From Muribaculaceae bacterium (GTDB lineage: Bacteria > Bacteroidota > Bacteroidia > Bacteroidales > Muribaculaceae), in assembly GCA_028689665.1 (NCBI GenBank), contig JAQVCR010000003.1:124001-188000 (forward strand): a DNA stretch of 64,000 nt, written 5' to 3'. Below, piece after piece: positions 9,503 through 18,814 of this stretch. How positions within the stretch are numbered: position 1 is the stretch's first letter; the number at the start of each line of letters is the position of its first letter. The position numbers and the translations under genes are program-made. Under the pieces are notes generated by a model. That model had not been told where the DNA came from and made no database searches. It worked only from the letters and a program-made list of their open reading frames with translations.

Positions 9503-10246
9503 ATGGCAAAAGAGATAATAAAAATAGATAGCCTTCGACGTAATTTCACAGTTGGAAGTGAAGTGGTACATGCCTTGCGTAATATTTCATTTACAATCAA
9601 TGAAGGCGAATTTGTTACAATAATGGGAACTTCCGGCTCCGGGAAATCGACATTATTAAACACTCTTGGTTGTCTTGATACTCCGACTTCAGGCGATTAT
9701 TATCTTGATGGAATATCAGTAAAGAGTATGGGCAATAATGAGCGAGCAAGAATGCGCAACCGAAAGATTGGATTTATTTTCCAAAGTTATAATTTGTTGC
9801 CTAAAACAACGGCAATAGAAAATGTAGAATTGCCACTATTATATAATAGCGATGTGAGTGCAAAAGAGAGAGAACAGAAAGCCAAAGCCGCACTTGAGGC
9901 AGTAGAATTGGGCGATCGCTTATATCATAAATCAAATCAAATGTCGGGTGGGCAACAGCAGCGTGTTGCAATAGCGCGAGCATTAGTTAATGATCCGGTA
10001 ATAATATTAGCCGATGAGGCAACCGGTAATCTTGACACTCGAACAGCATTTAGTATTTTGATATTACTACAAAATCTCTATAAGAAAGGGAAGACAATAA
10101 TATTTGTAACGCATAATCCGGATTTAGCTAAATATAGTAGTAGAAATATTGTATTGCGAGATGGTAAAATAATTTCAGACGAAAAAAATTCCCAGATAAG
10201 TAGTGCCGAAGATACTTATAAATCGTTACCAATAATTAATGATTAG
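9503..10246 (+). CDS. ABC transporter ATP-binding protein (MacB/LolD type)
   Basis: A 247-residue ATPase with Walker [11 protein letters not shown]-loop [10 protein letters not shown], signature [15 protein letters not shown], Walker [14 protein letters not shown] and H-loop FVTHNPD. It falls in the MacB/LolD clade by the [18 protein letters not shown] stretch. It powers the separate permease encoded 6 bp downstream, so the usual MacB fusion is split into two genes, as is common in Bacteroidetes. Confidence 0.95.
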   Translation: MAKEIIKIDSLRRNFTVGSEVVHALRNISFTINEGEFVTIMGTSGSGKSTLLNTLGCLDTPTSGDYYLDGISVKSMGNNERARMRNRKIGFIFQSYNLLPKTTAIENVELPLLYNSDVSAKEREQKAKAALEAVELGDRLYHKSNQMSGGQQQRVAIARALVNDPVIILADEATGNLDTRTAFSILILLQNLYKKGKTIIFVTHNPDLAKYSSRNIVLRDGKIISDEKNSQISSAEDTYKSLPIIND

Positions 10247-10252
10247 AATTAA

Positions 10253-11473
10253 ATGAATATAATTAATTTATTAAAGATAGCATTAAAAGCATTATCCAAT
10301 AATAAGATGCGTTGTTTTCTGACGATGCTGGGAATTATTATAGGAGTAGCATCTGTAATTTCGATGCTGGCAATAGGTCAAGGCTCCAAGCAAAGTATAA
10401 AATCGTCAATTGCCGAGATGGGTTCAAATATGATAATGATAATGCCCGGTACACAAGAGCGAGGCGGTGTAAGACAGAGTGGAGAGTCGCAGCAGACATT
10501 AAAGCCAATTGATTTTAATACTATAAAGGAAAATACCACAAAAATTCAAGCTCTATCACCTACTGTTAATAGTAGTGGTCAATTTATTAATGGTGCAAAT
10601 AATTATCCGTCAACCGTATTTGGCGTAAATCAAGATTATCTTGAGATACGCAAATTGACAGTTGAAGATGGTGCAATGTTCAGCGATCGTGATATTTTGA
10701 CAGCCACCAAAGTGTGCATTGTGGGAAAGACTGTAACAGATAATTTATTTCCCGATGGAGAAAGCCCGATAGGGAAGATTATAAGATTTAATAAAATACC
10801 TTTTACTATTGTAGGTACATTGAAATCTAAGGGATATAATAGTATGGGAAAAGACCAGGACGATGTGGTATTGGCTCCCTATACAACCGTAATGAAAAGG
10901 ATATTGGCTATCGATTATATTCAAGGGATTTACGCATCTGCAATAACCGAAGATATGACCGATGATGCAATAACAGAAATTACTCAATTATTGCGCAAGA
11001 ATCATAAACTCAAAGATGAAGCAGAAGATGATTTTACGATACGCTCGCAGAAAGAATTAAGCTCAATGATGAGCTCAACAAGTGATATGATGACAATGTT
11101 GTTAGCTTGTATTGCCGGAATTTCGTTGCTTGTTGGAGGTATTGGTATTATGAATATCATGTATGTATCTGTAACTGAGCGAACTAGAGAGATAGGCTTG
11201 AGAATGAGTATCGGAGCAAGAGGGAAAGATATATTATCACAATTTTTAATTGAAGCAGTGATAATAAGTGTAACAGGCGGAATAATTGGAGTAATTTTAG
11301 GTGCCGGTTCAGCATTTATTATTAAATTTGCTTTGAATTGGCCGGTAATAATAGAAATGTATTCAGTTTTGTTATCATTTGCAGTATGTACAGTTACCGG
11401 AATATTCTTTGGTTGGTATCCTGCAAAGAAAGCGTCGAAATTAGACCCAATAGAAGCAATAAGATATGAATAG
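10253..11473 (+). CDS. MacB-type ABC transporter permease (MacB_PCD + FtsX)
   Basis: A 406-residue permease with an N-terminal transmembrane helix (IGVASVISMLAIGQGS), a periplasmic MacB core domain of about 220 residues, and three C-terminal helices of an FtsX domain with the conserved VTERTREIGLRMSIGARG and a C-terminal YPAKKASKLDPIEAIRYE. In the mechanotransmission model such permeases drive substrates from the periplasm through the TolC duct. The last 8 bp overlap the start of the LytS-type kinase gene, tying transporter and regulator into one operon. Confidence 0.94.
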   Translation: MNIINLLKIALKALSNNKMRCFLTMLGIIIGVASVISMLAIGQGSKQSIKSSIAEMGSNMIMIMPGTQERGGVRQSGESQQTLKPIDFNTIKENTTKIQALSPTVNSSGQFINGANNYPSTVFGVNQDYLEIRKLTVEDGAMFSDRDILTATKVCIVGKTVTDNLFPDGESPIGKIIRFNKIPFTIVGTLKSKGYNSMGKDQDDVVLAPYTTVMKRILAIDYIQGIYASAITEDMTDDAITEITQLLRKNHKLKDEAEDDFTIRSQKELSSMMSSTSDMMTMLLACIAGISLLVGGIGIMNIMYVSVTERTREIGLRMSIGARGKDILSQFLIEAVIISVTGGIIGVILGAGSAFIIKFALNWPVIIEMYSVLLSFAVCTVTGIFFGWYPAKKASKLDPIEAIRYE

Positions 11474-12587
11474 CATAGAGGAATATCAGGTAAGTAATAA
11501 GTTGAAATGGAGTAGACGAATCACGCATTTTTTAATATTATGCATTCTTTTCTTTCTACCCGATGTAATATTTAGCTTAGGCAATAAGCCCTCGTTAGGT
11601 TTTATATATTTGAAACCATTACCATACATTTTAGCATTCTATTTGAATTATTATATTCTAGTAGATAAATTATTCTTTCAACGAAGGAATAAGGTATGGT
11701 TTTTTGTTATCAACTTTGTATTACTTGTGGTATTTATATTAGGCATATACGCAGTAAGTAGAATAGATGTAAACCTGCCAGGCGGATTAGGTGGAAGACC
11801 TCCTCATTTACGTCATGATGGACCTAAACCTCCATTTGAGCAAGCAGGGATGCTAAATCGTCACATGATGAAGATTTTATCATTTATGATAAGAGAGGGC
11901 GTATTTTTTATTCTTACAATAGCCTTAAGTGTGGCATTAAAATTAGGGGAAAAGTGGGTGAGATGGGATCACCTGCAACAGAAAATGCTGGCAGAGCGAC
12001 AAGATAATGAGTTGAAGAACTTGAAAAATCAGTTAAATCCACATTTTCTTTTTAATACGCTTAATAATATATACTCACTTATAGCAATCAGTCAAGTGAA
12101 AGCGCAAAAGGCTGTGCATGAATTAAGTGGATTGCTGAGATATGTATTGTATGATAATAACGATAAAGAGGTGTCGTTGGAAAAAGATTTACTATTTGTT
12201 GAAAATTATATTTCTTTGATGCGCCTGCGTCTTACGTCGAATGTAAAATTAACAGTGAATATATGTCATGACAAAGTAGGAGATACATTAATTGCACCGT
12301 TATTATTTATTTCATTGATAGAAAACGCATTTAAACATGGAGTGTCGCAAGTAAAAGAATCGTTTATAAATATTGATATAAGTTTTGATGGCGAATTTGT
12401 TGAATGCAATGTGGAAAATAGTTATTTCCCAAAAGCAGAGAATGACAAAAGCGGTTCGGGTATCGGACTAATAAACTTAGAACGACAGCTATCTATAATA
12501 TATAAGGATAAATATGAATTTATCTCGATGCAGGATGACAATAAATATGTGTCTATATTGAAAATTAAATTAACTCAAACAAATTGA
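11466..12587 (+). CDS. LytS-family sensor histidine kinase (His_kinase + HATPase)
   Basis: A 373-residue membrane kinase with four predicted helices in residues about 15-160 and a Gly/Pro-rich loop (LPGGLGGRPP) between the second and third. The His_kinase motif NQLNPHFLFNTLNN has the phospho-acceptor His at about 193, and the ATPase domain has SLIENAFKHG and SGIGLINLERQL. It overlaps the upstream permease gene by 8 bp and precedes its cognate LytTR regulator by one base. It probably senses envelope stress or the exporter's substrate; that is inference from context. Confidence 0.93.
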   Translation: MNSIEEYQVSNKLKWSRRITHFLILCILFFLPDVIFSLGNKPSLGFIYLKPLPYILAFYLNYYILVDKLFFQRRNKVWFFVINFVLLVVFILGIYAVSRIDVNLPGGLGGRPPHLRHDGPKPPFEQAGMLNRHMMKILSFMIREGVFFILTIALSVALKLGEKWVRWDHLQQKMLAERQDNELKNLKNQLNPHFLFNTLNNIYSLIAISQVKAQKAVHELSGLLRYVLYDNNDKEVSLEKDLLFVENYISLMRLRLTSNVKLTVNICHDKVGDTLIAPLLFISLIENAFKHGVSQVKESFINIDISFDGEFVECNVENSYFPKAENDKSGSGIGLINLERQLSIIYKDKYEFISMQDDNKYVSILKIKLTQTN

Positions 12588-12588
12588 T

Positions 12589-13326
12589 ATGAAGAAATTA
12601 AGATGTTGTATTATCGATGATGAGCCATTAGCTCTTGAATTAATAAAGGGATATGTGCTACAAACTCCATTTTTAGAGTTCGTAGATGCATTTTCTTCAG
12701 CCTCGTTAGCGGTTAAAACGATAGTAGAAGCCGATTTAGATTTAATATTTCTTGATATCCAGATGGCTGAGTTAAACGGTATTGAATTTGCAAAGGTTGT
12801 GCCATTACGATGTCGGATTATTTTTGTTACAGCCTTTCAGCAGTATGCATTCGATGGCTTTAAAGCAAATGCCCTTGATTATTTGCTAAAACCGGTTAGT
12901 TATAGTGAATTCCTCGTATCGGCAAATAAAGCATTGAAATGGGTTGAATTAAACGAACGAGCTAAGGATAAAGAAGAAGATGAACCACAGTTTATAATTA
13001 TTAAAAGTGAATACAAACTTATTCAAATAGCAGTGGCAAATATTCTTTACATAGAAGGCTTAAAAGATTATGTGAAAATATACTTAGAAGACACTGTAAA
13101 TCCAGTAATGTCGCTAATGAGTATGAAAACGCTGGAATCTAGCCTTCCTGCATCAAAATTTATACGAGTTCATCGATCATTTATAGTACAGACCTCTAAA
13201 ATTAAGATGATAGAACGTAATAGAATAGTTTTTGGAAAGCAATATATTCCTATATCGGATACTTATAAGAACGTATTTGCTGATTATATTAGCAAGCATA
13301 CGCTTACCCCTAATAAAGAAGATTAA
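12589..13326 (+). CDS. LytTR-family response regulator
   Basis: The 245-residue protein has an N-terminal receiver (acidic IIDDE near residue 10, phospho-acceptor Asp56 in FLDIQM, Lys in LLKPV near 103) and a C-terminal LytTR DNA-binding domain (YIEGLKDYVKIYL, FIRVHRSFIV). It is the partner of the preceding kinase and the last gene of the exporter operon, consistent with autoregulation of that operon. No recognisable terminator follows in the next 120 bp. Confidence 0.94.
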   Translation: MKKLRCCIIDDEPLALELIKGYVLQTPFLEFVDAFSSASLAVKTIVEADLDLIFLDIQMAELNGIEFAKVVPLRCRIIFVTAFQQYAFDGFKANALDYLLKPVSYSEFLVSANKALKWVELNERAKDKEEDEPQFIIIKSEYKLIQIAVANILYIEGLKDYVKIYLEDTVNPVMSLMSMKTLESSLPASKFIRVHRSFIVQTSKIKMIERNRIVFGKQYIPISDTYKNVFADYISKHTLTPNKED

Positions 13327-13446
13327 AAAGGCTCTAATGCTATATACACACAAATAACACTCTAACTGAAGTTGATTCAAAGATTGGTTTTATCGTGAGA
13401 TAAGGCCTTTCTTATTATAAATAGGTTGATATTTATTTACTTTAGG

Positions 13447-13478
13447 TTTGTTACTCACGAGCTATTATGTTAACTTTG
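13447..13478 (+). promoter_or_regulatory. Promoter of the lipidated BamA/TamA-family gene
   Basis: TTTG (13447-13450) and TAACTTTG (13471-13478), spaced 20 bp, form a canonical promoter. It overlaps the ORF-track start at 13448, so translation must begin downstream, at ATG 13526. Confidence 0.8.
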
Positions 13479-13525
13479 CATTAAGGTTTAAATGCCAATT
13501 TAATGCGTATTATGCCTACTATTTG

Positions 13526-15859
13526 ATGATAATAAAACGTATTCAGAATCTATTAATAATTACACTTTGGCTGTTCATGGTACTTACAATAGTATCCTGT
13601 AGCTCGACACGACATGTTCCGGATGGTAAGTATTTACTCAATGACGTGTCGATAAAAGTTGTTGACACAAAAGATATAAAGACCTCAGAACTTTATAATT
13701 ATCTTCGTCAGACACCAAATCACAAAGTTTTGGGAGCATTAAAGTTGCAATTGGCATTCTATAATATCTCGGGCAAAGACTCGACAAAAGCATTTAATAA
13801 GTGGATTCGCAAGATAGGTACGCCTCCAATAATTTATGACTCTACACTTACCGAAACATCTTCAAAGCAACTAATCAAAGCGTTACAGAATAAAGGATAT
13901 TTAGAAGCAACGGTAAAGATTGATACAATAGGCAATGCCAAAAAGAAAAAGATGAAGGTAAATTATATAATAGAAGCAAATAAGCCACATATCATTTCTT
14001 CTATTTCGTATAATATTCCTAATGACACACTACGTAGTCTTATAATGGCAGATTCCTCATTATTTATTTTAAAATTGGATAATTTATTTGATCGTAATAA
14101 TCTAGAATTAGAACGCCAACAGATAACCGCGCGATTGAGAAATAAAGGATATTATGCATTTAACAGAGATTACATTACATTTACTGCCGACACTGCAGCC
14201 GGGTCAAAAGAAGTAAATATTACACTAAATGCGATGCCCCCTTATAAGAGCGACAAAATGCCTTATTATACAACGCATAAACCCTTCTATATACGGAATG
14301 TAATATTTGTAACAAACTATGATCCATTAACCATGCGCGATGTTACCGAGTATGTCGCTGAAGATACCGTAAAAAGGGGAAAGTTTGAAATTCTATATGG
14401 CACCGATCGTTATCTACGCCCCGGAGTAATAGAGGAGAGTTGTTTTATCGAACCCGGTTTGCCTTATCGAGCAATAGATACAGATAAGACTTATCAGGCA
14501 TTTGGACGTTTAGGAATTTTGAAATTTATAAATATAAACTATCGTCCCATAGGAGAAATAGATGGAAAAATATGGCTAGATGCATACGTTTTATTGACAA
14601 AAGGCAAATCACATAATATCACATTCTCACTCGAAGGCACTAATTCAGAGGGCGATTTGGGCTTTGGACTAGGAGCTTCATATCAGCATAGAAATATTGG
14701 AAAGGGGTCAGAAATATTATCTACAAAGTTTAGAGCATCTTATGAAAGTCTATCCGGCGATTTGTCGGGACTTATTAATAAAAACTATACAGAGTATGTA
14801 GGCGATGTGAGTTTAACATTTCCAAAATTTAAATTTCCATTTTTAAAACGTAGCTTTAAACAAAAGATATTGGCGACAACAGAATTTGCTACATCTTTCA
14901 GCTATCAAGAGCGACCTGAGTATACGCGTGTTATTGCAGGTGTTGGCTGGAAATATCATTGGACTGAAAAGCAAAACACAATGCGTCATACATTCGATTT
15001 GATAGATGTTAATTATGTATATCTACCAAAGAGTACAATAGATTTTCTTGAAGACATTACAAATCCATTGCTCAGATATTCATACGAAGATCACTTTATT
15101 GTAAGAGCCGGATATGTGTTTTATCATACTAATAAAAAGGGATTAGGAGCATTTAAACAACGTTTTCAGCCCAATATTTATACAATACGTGCCAGCGCCG
15201 AGATAGCAGGAAACTTTTTATATGCTATGTCTAATTTATTTGGGCAGAATAAGGATAATGAAACATATAAAATATTTGGGATAAGCTATTCTCAATATTT
15301 TAAATCAGAGGTAGATTATACATTCACTCATAAGTTTAATCCTCGCCACATGTTGGCTTTTCACGTTGGTGGTGGAGTAGGGGTGCCATATGGTAATTCA
15401 ACAATATTGCCTTTTGAAAAACGTTTCTATGCAGGTGGTGCAAATGGTGTGAGGGGGTGGTCGGTGAGAACCCTTGGTCCCGGGCGATATGCAGGGAATA
15501 ACTCGGTAAATAACTTTATTAATCAATGTGGAGATATACGCCTTGACTTAAGTCTAGAATATAGAGCTAAATTATTTTGGGTATTAGAATTAGGATTATT
15601 TGTCGATGCCGGTAATATTTGGACTATACGTCAATACGAAAATCAGCCGGAGGGATTGTTTAAATTCGATTCTTTTTATAAAGAGATTGCCTTAGCCTAT
15701 GGAATTGGTTTACGTCTTGATTTTACATATTTTTTAATACGATTCGACTTGGGTATGAAAGCTCATAACCCTGCAATAGGAGAGGAACAATGGCCAATAA
15801 TTAATCCTAATTGGAAGAGGGACTCTGCCTTTCACTTCTCGGTCGGCTATCCTTTTTAA
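13526..15859 (+). CDS. BamA/TamA-family outer-membrane lipoprotein (TamL-like)
   Basis: Starting at ATG 13526 (27th residue of the track ORF) gives 777 residues with a signal ending in lipobox TIVSCSS. POTRA-like repeats (residues about 25-400) precede a C-terminal 16-strand-type barrel of the bacterial surface antigen family, with the hallmark NGVRGWSVRTLGPGRY and a terminal aromatic strand FHFSVGYPF. A lipidated BamA paralogue of this shape is known in Bacteroidetes as TamL, which works with TamB in envelope assembly; a TamB-type gene lies at the right end of this window. The TamL assignment is inference; family membership is clear. A HAD phosphatase gene follows at 10 bp. Confidence 0.88.
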   Translation: MIIKRIQNLLIITLWLFMVLTIVSCSSTRHVPDGKYLLNDVSIKVVDTKDIKTSELYNYLRQTPNHKVLGALKLQLAFYNISGKDSTKAFNKWIRKIGTPPIIYDSTLTETSSKQLIKALQNKGYLEATVKIDTIGNAKKKKMKVNYIIEANKPHIISSISYNIPNDTLRSLIMADSSLFILKLDNLFDRNNLELERQQITARLRNKGYYAFNRDYITFTADTAAGSKEVNITLNAMPPYKSDKMPYYTTHKPFYIRNVIFVTNYDPLTMRDVTEYVAEDTVKRGKFEILYGTDRYLRPGVIEESCFIEPGLPYRAIDTDKTYQAFGRLGILKFININYRPIGEIDGKIWLDAYVLLTKGKSHNITFSLEGTNSEGDLGFGLGASYQHRNIGKGSEILSTKFRASYESLSGDLSGLINKNYTEYVGDVSLTFPKFKFPFLKRSFKQKILATTEFATSFSYQERPEYTRVIAGVGWKYHWTEKQNTMRHTFDLIDVNYVYLPKSTIDFLEDITNPLLRYSYEDHFIVRAGYVFYHTNKKGLGAFKQRFQPNIYTIRASAEIAGNFLYAMSNLFGQNKDNETYKIFGISYSQYFKSEVDYTFTHKFNPRHMLAFHVGGGVGVPYGNSTILPFEKRFYAGGANGVRGWSVRTLGPGRYAGNNSVNNFINQCGDIRLDLSLEYRAKLFWVLELGLFVDAGNIWTIRQYENQPEGLFKFDSFYKEIALAYGIGLRLDFTYFLIRFDLGMKAHNPAIGEEQWPIINPNWKRDSAFHFSVGYPF

Positions 15860-15869
15860 ATTATTAGAA

Positions 15870-16547
15870 ATGAAGAAATTAGCAATTTTCGATTTAGATG
15901 GTACGTTGCTAAATACTATTACAGATTTAGGAATGGCAACAAATTATGCGTTGGGGAAAAATGGATTTCCTTCCCATCTTATTACCTCATATCCTAATTT
16001 TGTGGGTAATGGCGTGAGAAAGTTGATAGAACGTACATTGCCTTCCGATGCGACCGATTCGGATACCATAGATAGACTATTGATTGATTTTAAAGAATAT
16101 TATGATGGGCATAATACTGATTACACTGAGATTTATCCCGGGATAATCAATCTTATCGAGGGGCTTAATCTATTAGGAGTCAGAATTGCTGTAGCCTCAA
16201 ATAAGTACCAATCGGCAACAGAAAAAATCATAAAACATTATTTCCCGAATTTAGAATTTGCAGCTATTGAAGGACAAAGAGAAGGAATTCCGGTAAAGCC
16301 TGATCCCTCAATAGTATTTTCGATACTTGAAAAGGCAAATGTTATTAAACAAGATGCTATATTTATAGGCGATTCGGGGGTGGATATGGAGACAGCAAGA
16401 AGGGCTTGTGTCGATTCTATTGGAGTAACATGGGGATTCAGAGGCGAGAATGAGCTTAGACGAGCTTATGCAATGTATGTTGTTGATAAGCCTGAAAATA
16501 TTCTAGAAATAATTAAAAGTAATGGCATATATACTAGATATATGTAA
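15870..16547 (+). CDS. HAD-family phosphatase, phosphoglycolate phosphatase-like
   Basis: A 225-residue HAD hydrolase with motif I IFDLDGTLLNT (nucleophile Asp8), a helical C1 cap, motif II VASNKY, motif III Lys in VKPDPS and motif IV FIGDSGVDMETARRA. These fit the Gph/PGP subfamily, which removes phosphate from 2-phosphoglycolate or similar small sugar phosphates in the cytoplasm. It follows the outer-membrane gene by 10 bp and converges with RNase G. Confidence 0.87.
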   Translation: MKKLAIFDLDGTLLNTITDLGMATNYALGKNGFPSHLITSYPNFVGNGVRKLIERTLPSDATDSDTIDRLLIDFKEYYDGHNTDYTEIYPGIINLIEGLNLLGVRIAVASNKYQSATEKIIKHYFPNLEFAAIEGQREGIPVKPDPSIVFSILEKANVIKQDAIFIGDSGVDMETARRACVDSIGVTWGFRGENELRRAYAMYVVDKPENILEIIKSNGIYTRYM

Positions 16548-16559
16548 ACTAGACATATT

Positions 16560-18179
16560 TTAGTCTTCTTTTTGTGCTTTCGATTTCGATTCGGTCTTTG
16601 ATATTGAGCTACTTATATCTTTCTCTTCTTTAGTATCAATTTCGTTTTTATACTTGTCGATTACTTTATATTCAAGATATGCTAAAGATTGATCGGGAAG
16701 AATGCGGAATTTGTTACCAATACTCATTTTCCATTTCATATATTCAGAAATCAATCCTTTTTTAAGATATGCATCAACAAAAGGGTGAACATATAGAGTG
16801 AAATTCTGTATGTTAAGCTCGTTTATAATATATTCTATTTTTTCTTTGATACGGTCGGTAAAAAGCAATGAAGATTGTACTTCACCCTTGCCATAACAAG
16901 AAGGACAGGCTTCGGAAGTTACAATATCAAGAGCCGGGCGTACTCGTTGACGAGTGATCTGCATAAGTCCAAATTTACTTAGTGGCAAGATGTTGTGTCT
17001 TGCTCTATCATTTGCCATTACCTCTCTCATGTGATCATACAAGGCTTGTCGATGTTCGGCTTGCCCCATATCGATAAAGTCAATAACAATAATCCCCCCC
17101 ATATCTCTCAGTCTAAGTTGTCGAGCAATTTCGTCGGCAGCTCTTAGATTTACTTCAAGGGCGTTACTCTCTTGGTTAGCTCCACTCTTTGAACGGTTTC
17201 CAGAGTTTACGTCGATGACATGTAAAGCTTCGGTGTGTTCAATTATAATGTAGGCTCCAGATTTAAAAGAAACTGTTTTTCCGAACGATGATTTAATTTG
17301 TCTAGTAATATTGAAATGATCGAAGATTGGCTCTTCTTTATCATATAATTTTACTATTTCTTTTCTATCAGGTGCGATAAGACTGACATAGTTAGAGATT
17401 TGATTATAAATCTCTTCATCGTTGACATAAATATTTTCAAATGAAGGGCTGAAAATATCGCGAATTACGCTTAAAGCTCTACTATCTTCTTCATATACCA
17501 TAGCCGGTATTTCTGAACGTTGAGTCTTAGCAATGGCATCTTCCCAATATTTAATTAGCGTTTTAAGTTCACTATTGAGCTCAGCTACACGTTTGTTTTC
17601 GGCAGATGTGCGAATAATGACTCCATAGTTTTTGGGCTTGATGCTTTCAATCAACTGTCGGAGACGCATTTTTTCTTCTGTAGCTTTAATTTTTTGTGAC
17701 ACAGAAATCTTATCACTAAAAGGTATTAAAACTAAGAATCGCCCTGTAATAGAGATCTCAGTAGTTAGTCGAGGCCCCTTTGATGAGATTGGTTCTTTAG
17801 CAATTTGCACCAATAGTTCTTGCCCGAGAGAAACGACTTCAGAAATTGTTCCATTTTTATTGATGTCGGTTTCGCTCTTAATCTTACTTATATTAGGTAG
17901 CTTTTTTTTATCCTCAAGTGCAAGCTTAATATATTTTGCGTATGTGTTGAAATGAGATCCGAGATCTAAGTAGTGAAGGAAAGCGTCTTTTTCATAGCCA
18001 ACATTAAGAAATGCAGCATTAAGTCCTGGCATTAGTTTCTTTATTTTGGCTACGTAGATATTTCCCACAGCGTAAGACACGTCGCGAGATTCTTTCTGAA
18101 GAGATACTAACCTGCCATCTTCGACAAGTGCTATGGATATATTGTTTGACTTTACGTCTACTACTAGTTCACTTCTCAT
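16560..18179 (-). CDS. rng: Ribonuclease E/G family protein
   Basis: The 539-residue protein has an N-terminal S1-like region (VGNIYVAKIKKLMPGLNAAFLNVG), the catalytic DNase I-like core with metal-binding VIDVNSGN and IDFIDM, and the zinc-link motif CPSCYGKG near residue 437. It ends in a short Lys/Glu/Ser-rich tail, so it is RNase G-sized without the long degradosome scaffold of RNase E. It processes rRNA 5' ends and mRNAs. It lies in the same orientation as, and downstream of, the HU and AURKAIP1/COX24-like genes, a recurring Bacteroidetes arrangement. Confidence 0.94.
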   Translation of the reverse strand: MRSELVVDVKSNNISIALVEDGRLVSLQKESRDVSYAVGNIYVAKIKKLMPGLNAAFLNVGYEKDAFLHYLDLGSHFNTYAKYIKLALEDKKKLPNISKIKSETDINKNGTISEVVSLGQELLVQIAKEPISSKGPRLTTEISITGRFLVLIPFSDKISVSQKIKATEEKMRLRQLIESIKPKNYGVIIRTSAENKRVAELNSELKTLIKYWEDAIAKTQRSEIPAMVYEEDSRALSVIRDIFSPSFENIYVNDEEIYNQISNYVSLIAPDRKEIVKLYDKEEPIFDHFNITRQIKSSFGKTVSFKSGAYIIIEHTEALHVIDVNSGNRSKSGANQESNALEVNLRAADEIARQLRLRDMGGIIVIDFIDMGQAEHRQALYDHMREVMANDRARHNILPLSKFGLMQITRQRVRPALDIVTSEACPSCYGKGEVQSSLLFTDRIKEKIEYIINELNIQNFTLYVHPFVDAYLKKGLISEYMKWKMSIGNKFRILPDQSLAYLEYKVIDKYKNEIDTKEEKDISSSISKTESKSKAQKED

Positions 18180-18304
18180 TATTAGAAGCTATGATTTAAT
18201 ATATTTATTGATATATCACTGTCTCAGTTGCTTATATATCAATTAAATAAGTATGCTTGGTATTATATGTTATACCTAAAATAAGAAAATTATTAAATTT
18301 AAAG

Positions 18305-18369
18305 CACAAAGAACAAACTCGATAGATTAAATAATTATAATTACTACTATTCGGTTTGTTCTCGTTGTG
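18305..18369. repeat. Imperfect long inverted repeat upstream of rng
   Basis: CACAAAGAACAAACTCGATAG pairs imperfectly with CTATTCGGTTTGTTCTCGTTGTG around an AT-rich 21-nt loop. It sits between the 29-residue ribosomal protein gene and rng on the minus strand. It could be an attenuator, an RNase G processing site in its own leader, or a terminator lacking a strong T tract. Confidence 0.5.
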
Positions 18370-18399
18370 ACTCTAATCTAGAAAGTTAGTGACAGAAAA

Positions 18400-18489
18400 T
18401 TATTTTTTCTTATGTCTATTCTTTCTAAGTCTTTTTTTGCGCTTGTGCGTTGCCATTTTGTGGCCTTTTCTTTTCTTTCCGCTTGGCAT
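18400..18489 (-). CDS. AURKAIP1/COX24 domain-containing small ribosomal protein
   Basis: This 29-codon gene is too short for the ORF track. The product starts MPSGKKRK, continues with HKMATHKRKKRLRKNRHKK and is almost entirely Lys/Arg/His. It matches the AURKAIP1/COX24 (mitochondrial mS38-like) family, which is nearly invariant in Bacteroidetes and associated with the ribosome. It lies 52 bp downstream of HU in the same direction, with no separate -7 box visible, so it is probably cotranscribed. The extreme basic composition and conserved neighbourhood make the call firm despite its size. Confidence 0.9.
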   Translation of the reverse strand: MPSGKKRKGHKMATHKRKKRLRKNRHKKK

Positions 18490-18541
18490 CTTAGTAAAGT
18501 ATTATTAATTAATAAATATTATTTTAAAGTTTGGCCTCTAA

Positions 18542-18814
18542 TTATTTAACTTCCTCCATAAATACTTTCGCAGGCTTAAAAGCTGGAATTTTATGCTCAG
18601 GAATGATAATTGTGGTGTTCTTTGAAATGTTACGAGCTGTCTTTTGAGAGCGAGTCTTAACGATGAAGCTTCCAAATCCACGAAGATAAACATTTTTATC
18701 GTTAGCGAGGGAATCTTTCACGATCTCCATAAATTTTTCTACTGTCTCAAGAACTGCGGCTTTTTCGATACCGGTAGTTTTTGCAATTTCGTTTACGATG
18801 TCTGCTTTAGTCAT
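18542..18814 (-). CDS. HU-family nucleoid DNA-binding protein
   Basis: A 90-residue HU/IHF-fold protein: N-terminal helices (MTKADIVNEIAKTTGIEK), the conserved VYLRGFGSFIV beta strand, and the DNA-binding arm ending IPAFKPAKVF. The arm tip NISKNTTIIIPEHKIP carries the Pro that intercalates in DNA. It dimerises and compacts or bends DNA. It heads the HU - AURKAIP1-like - rng run. It is the first of three HU-fold genes in the window. Confidence 0.95.
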   Translation of the reverse strand: MTKADIVNEIAKTTGIEKAAVLETVEKFMEIVKDSLANDKNVYLRGFGSFIVKTRSQKTARNISKNTTIIIPEHKIPAFKPAKVFMEEVK

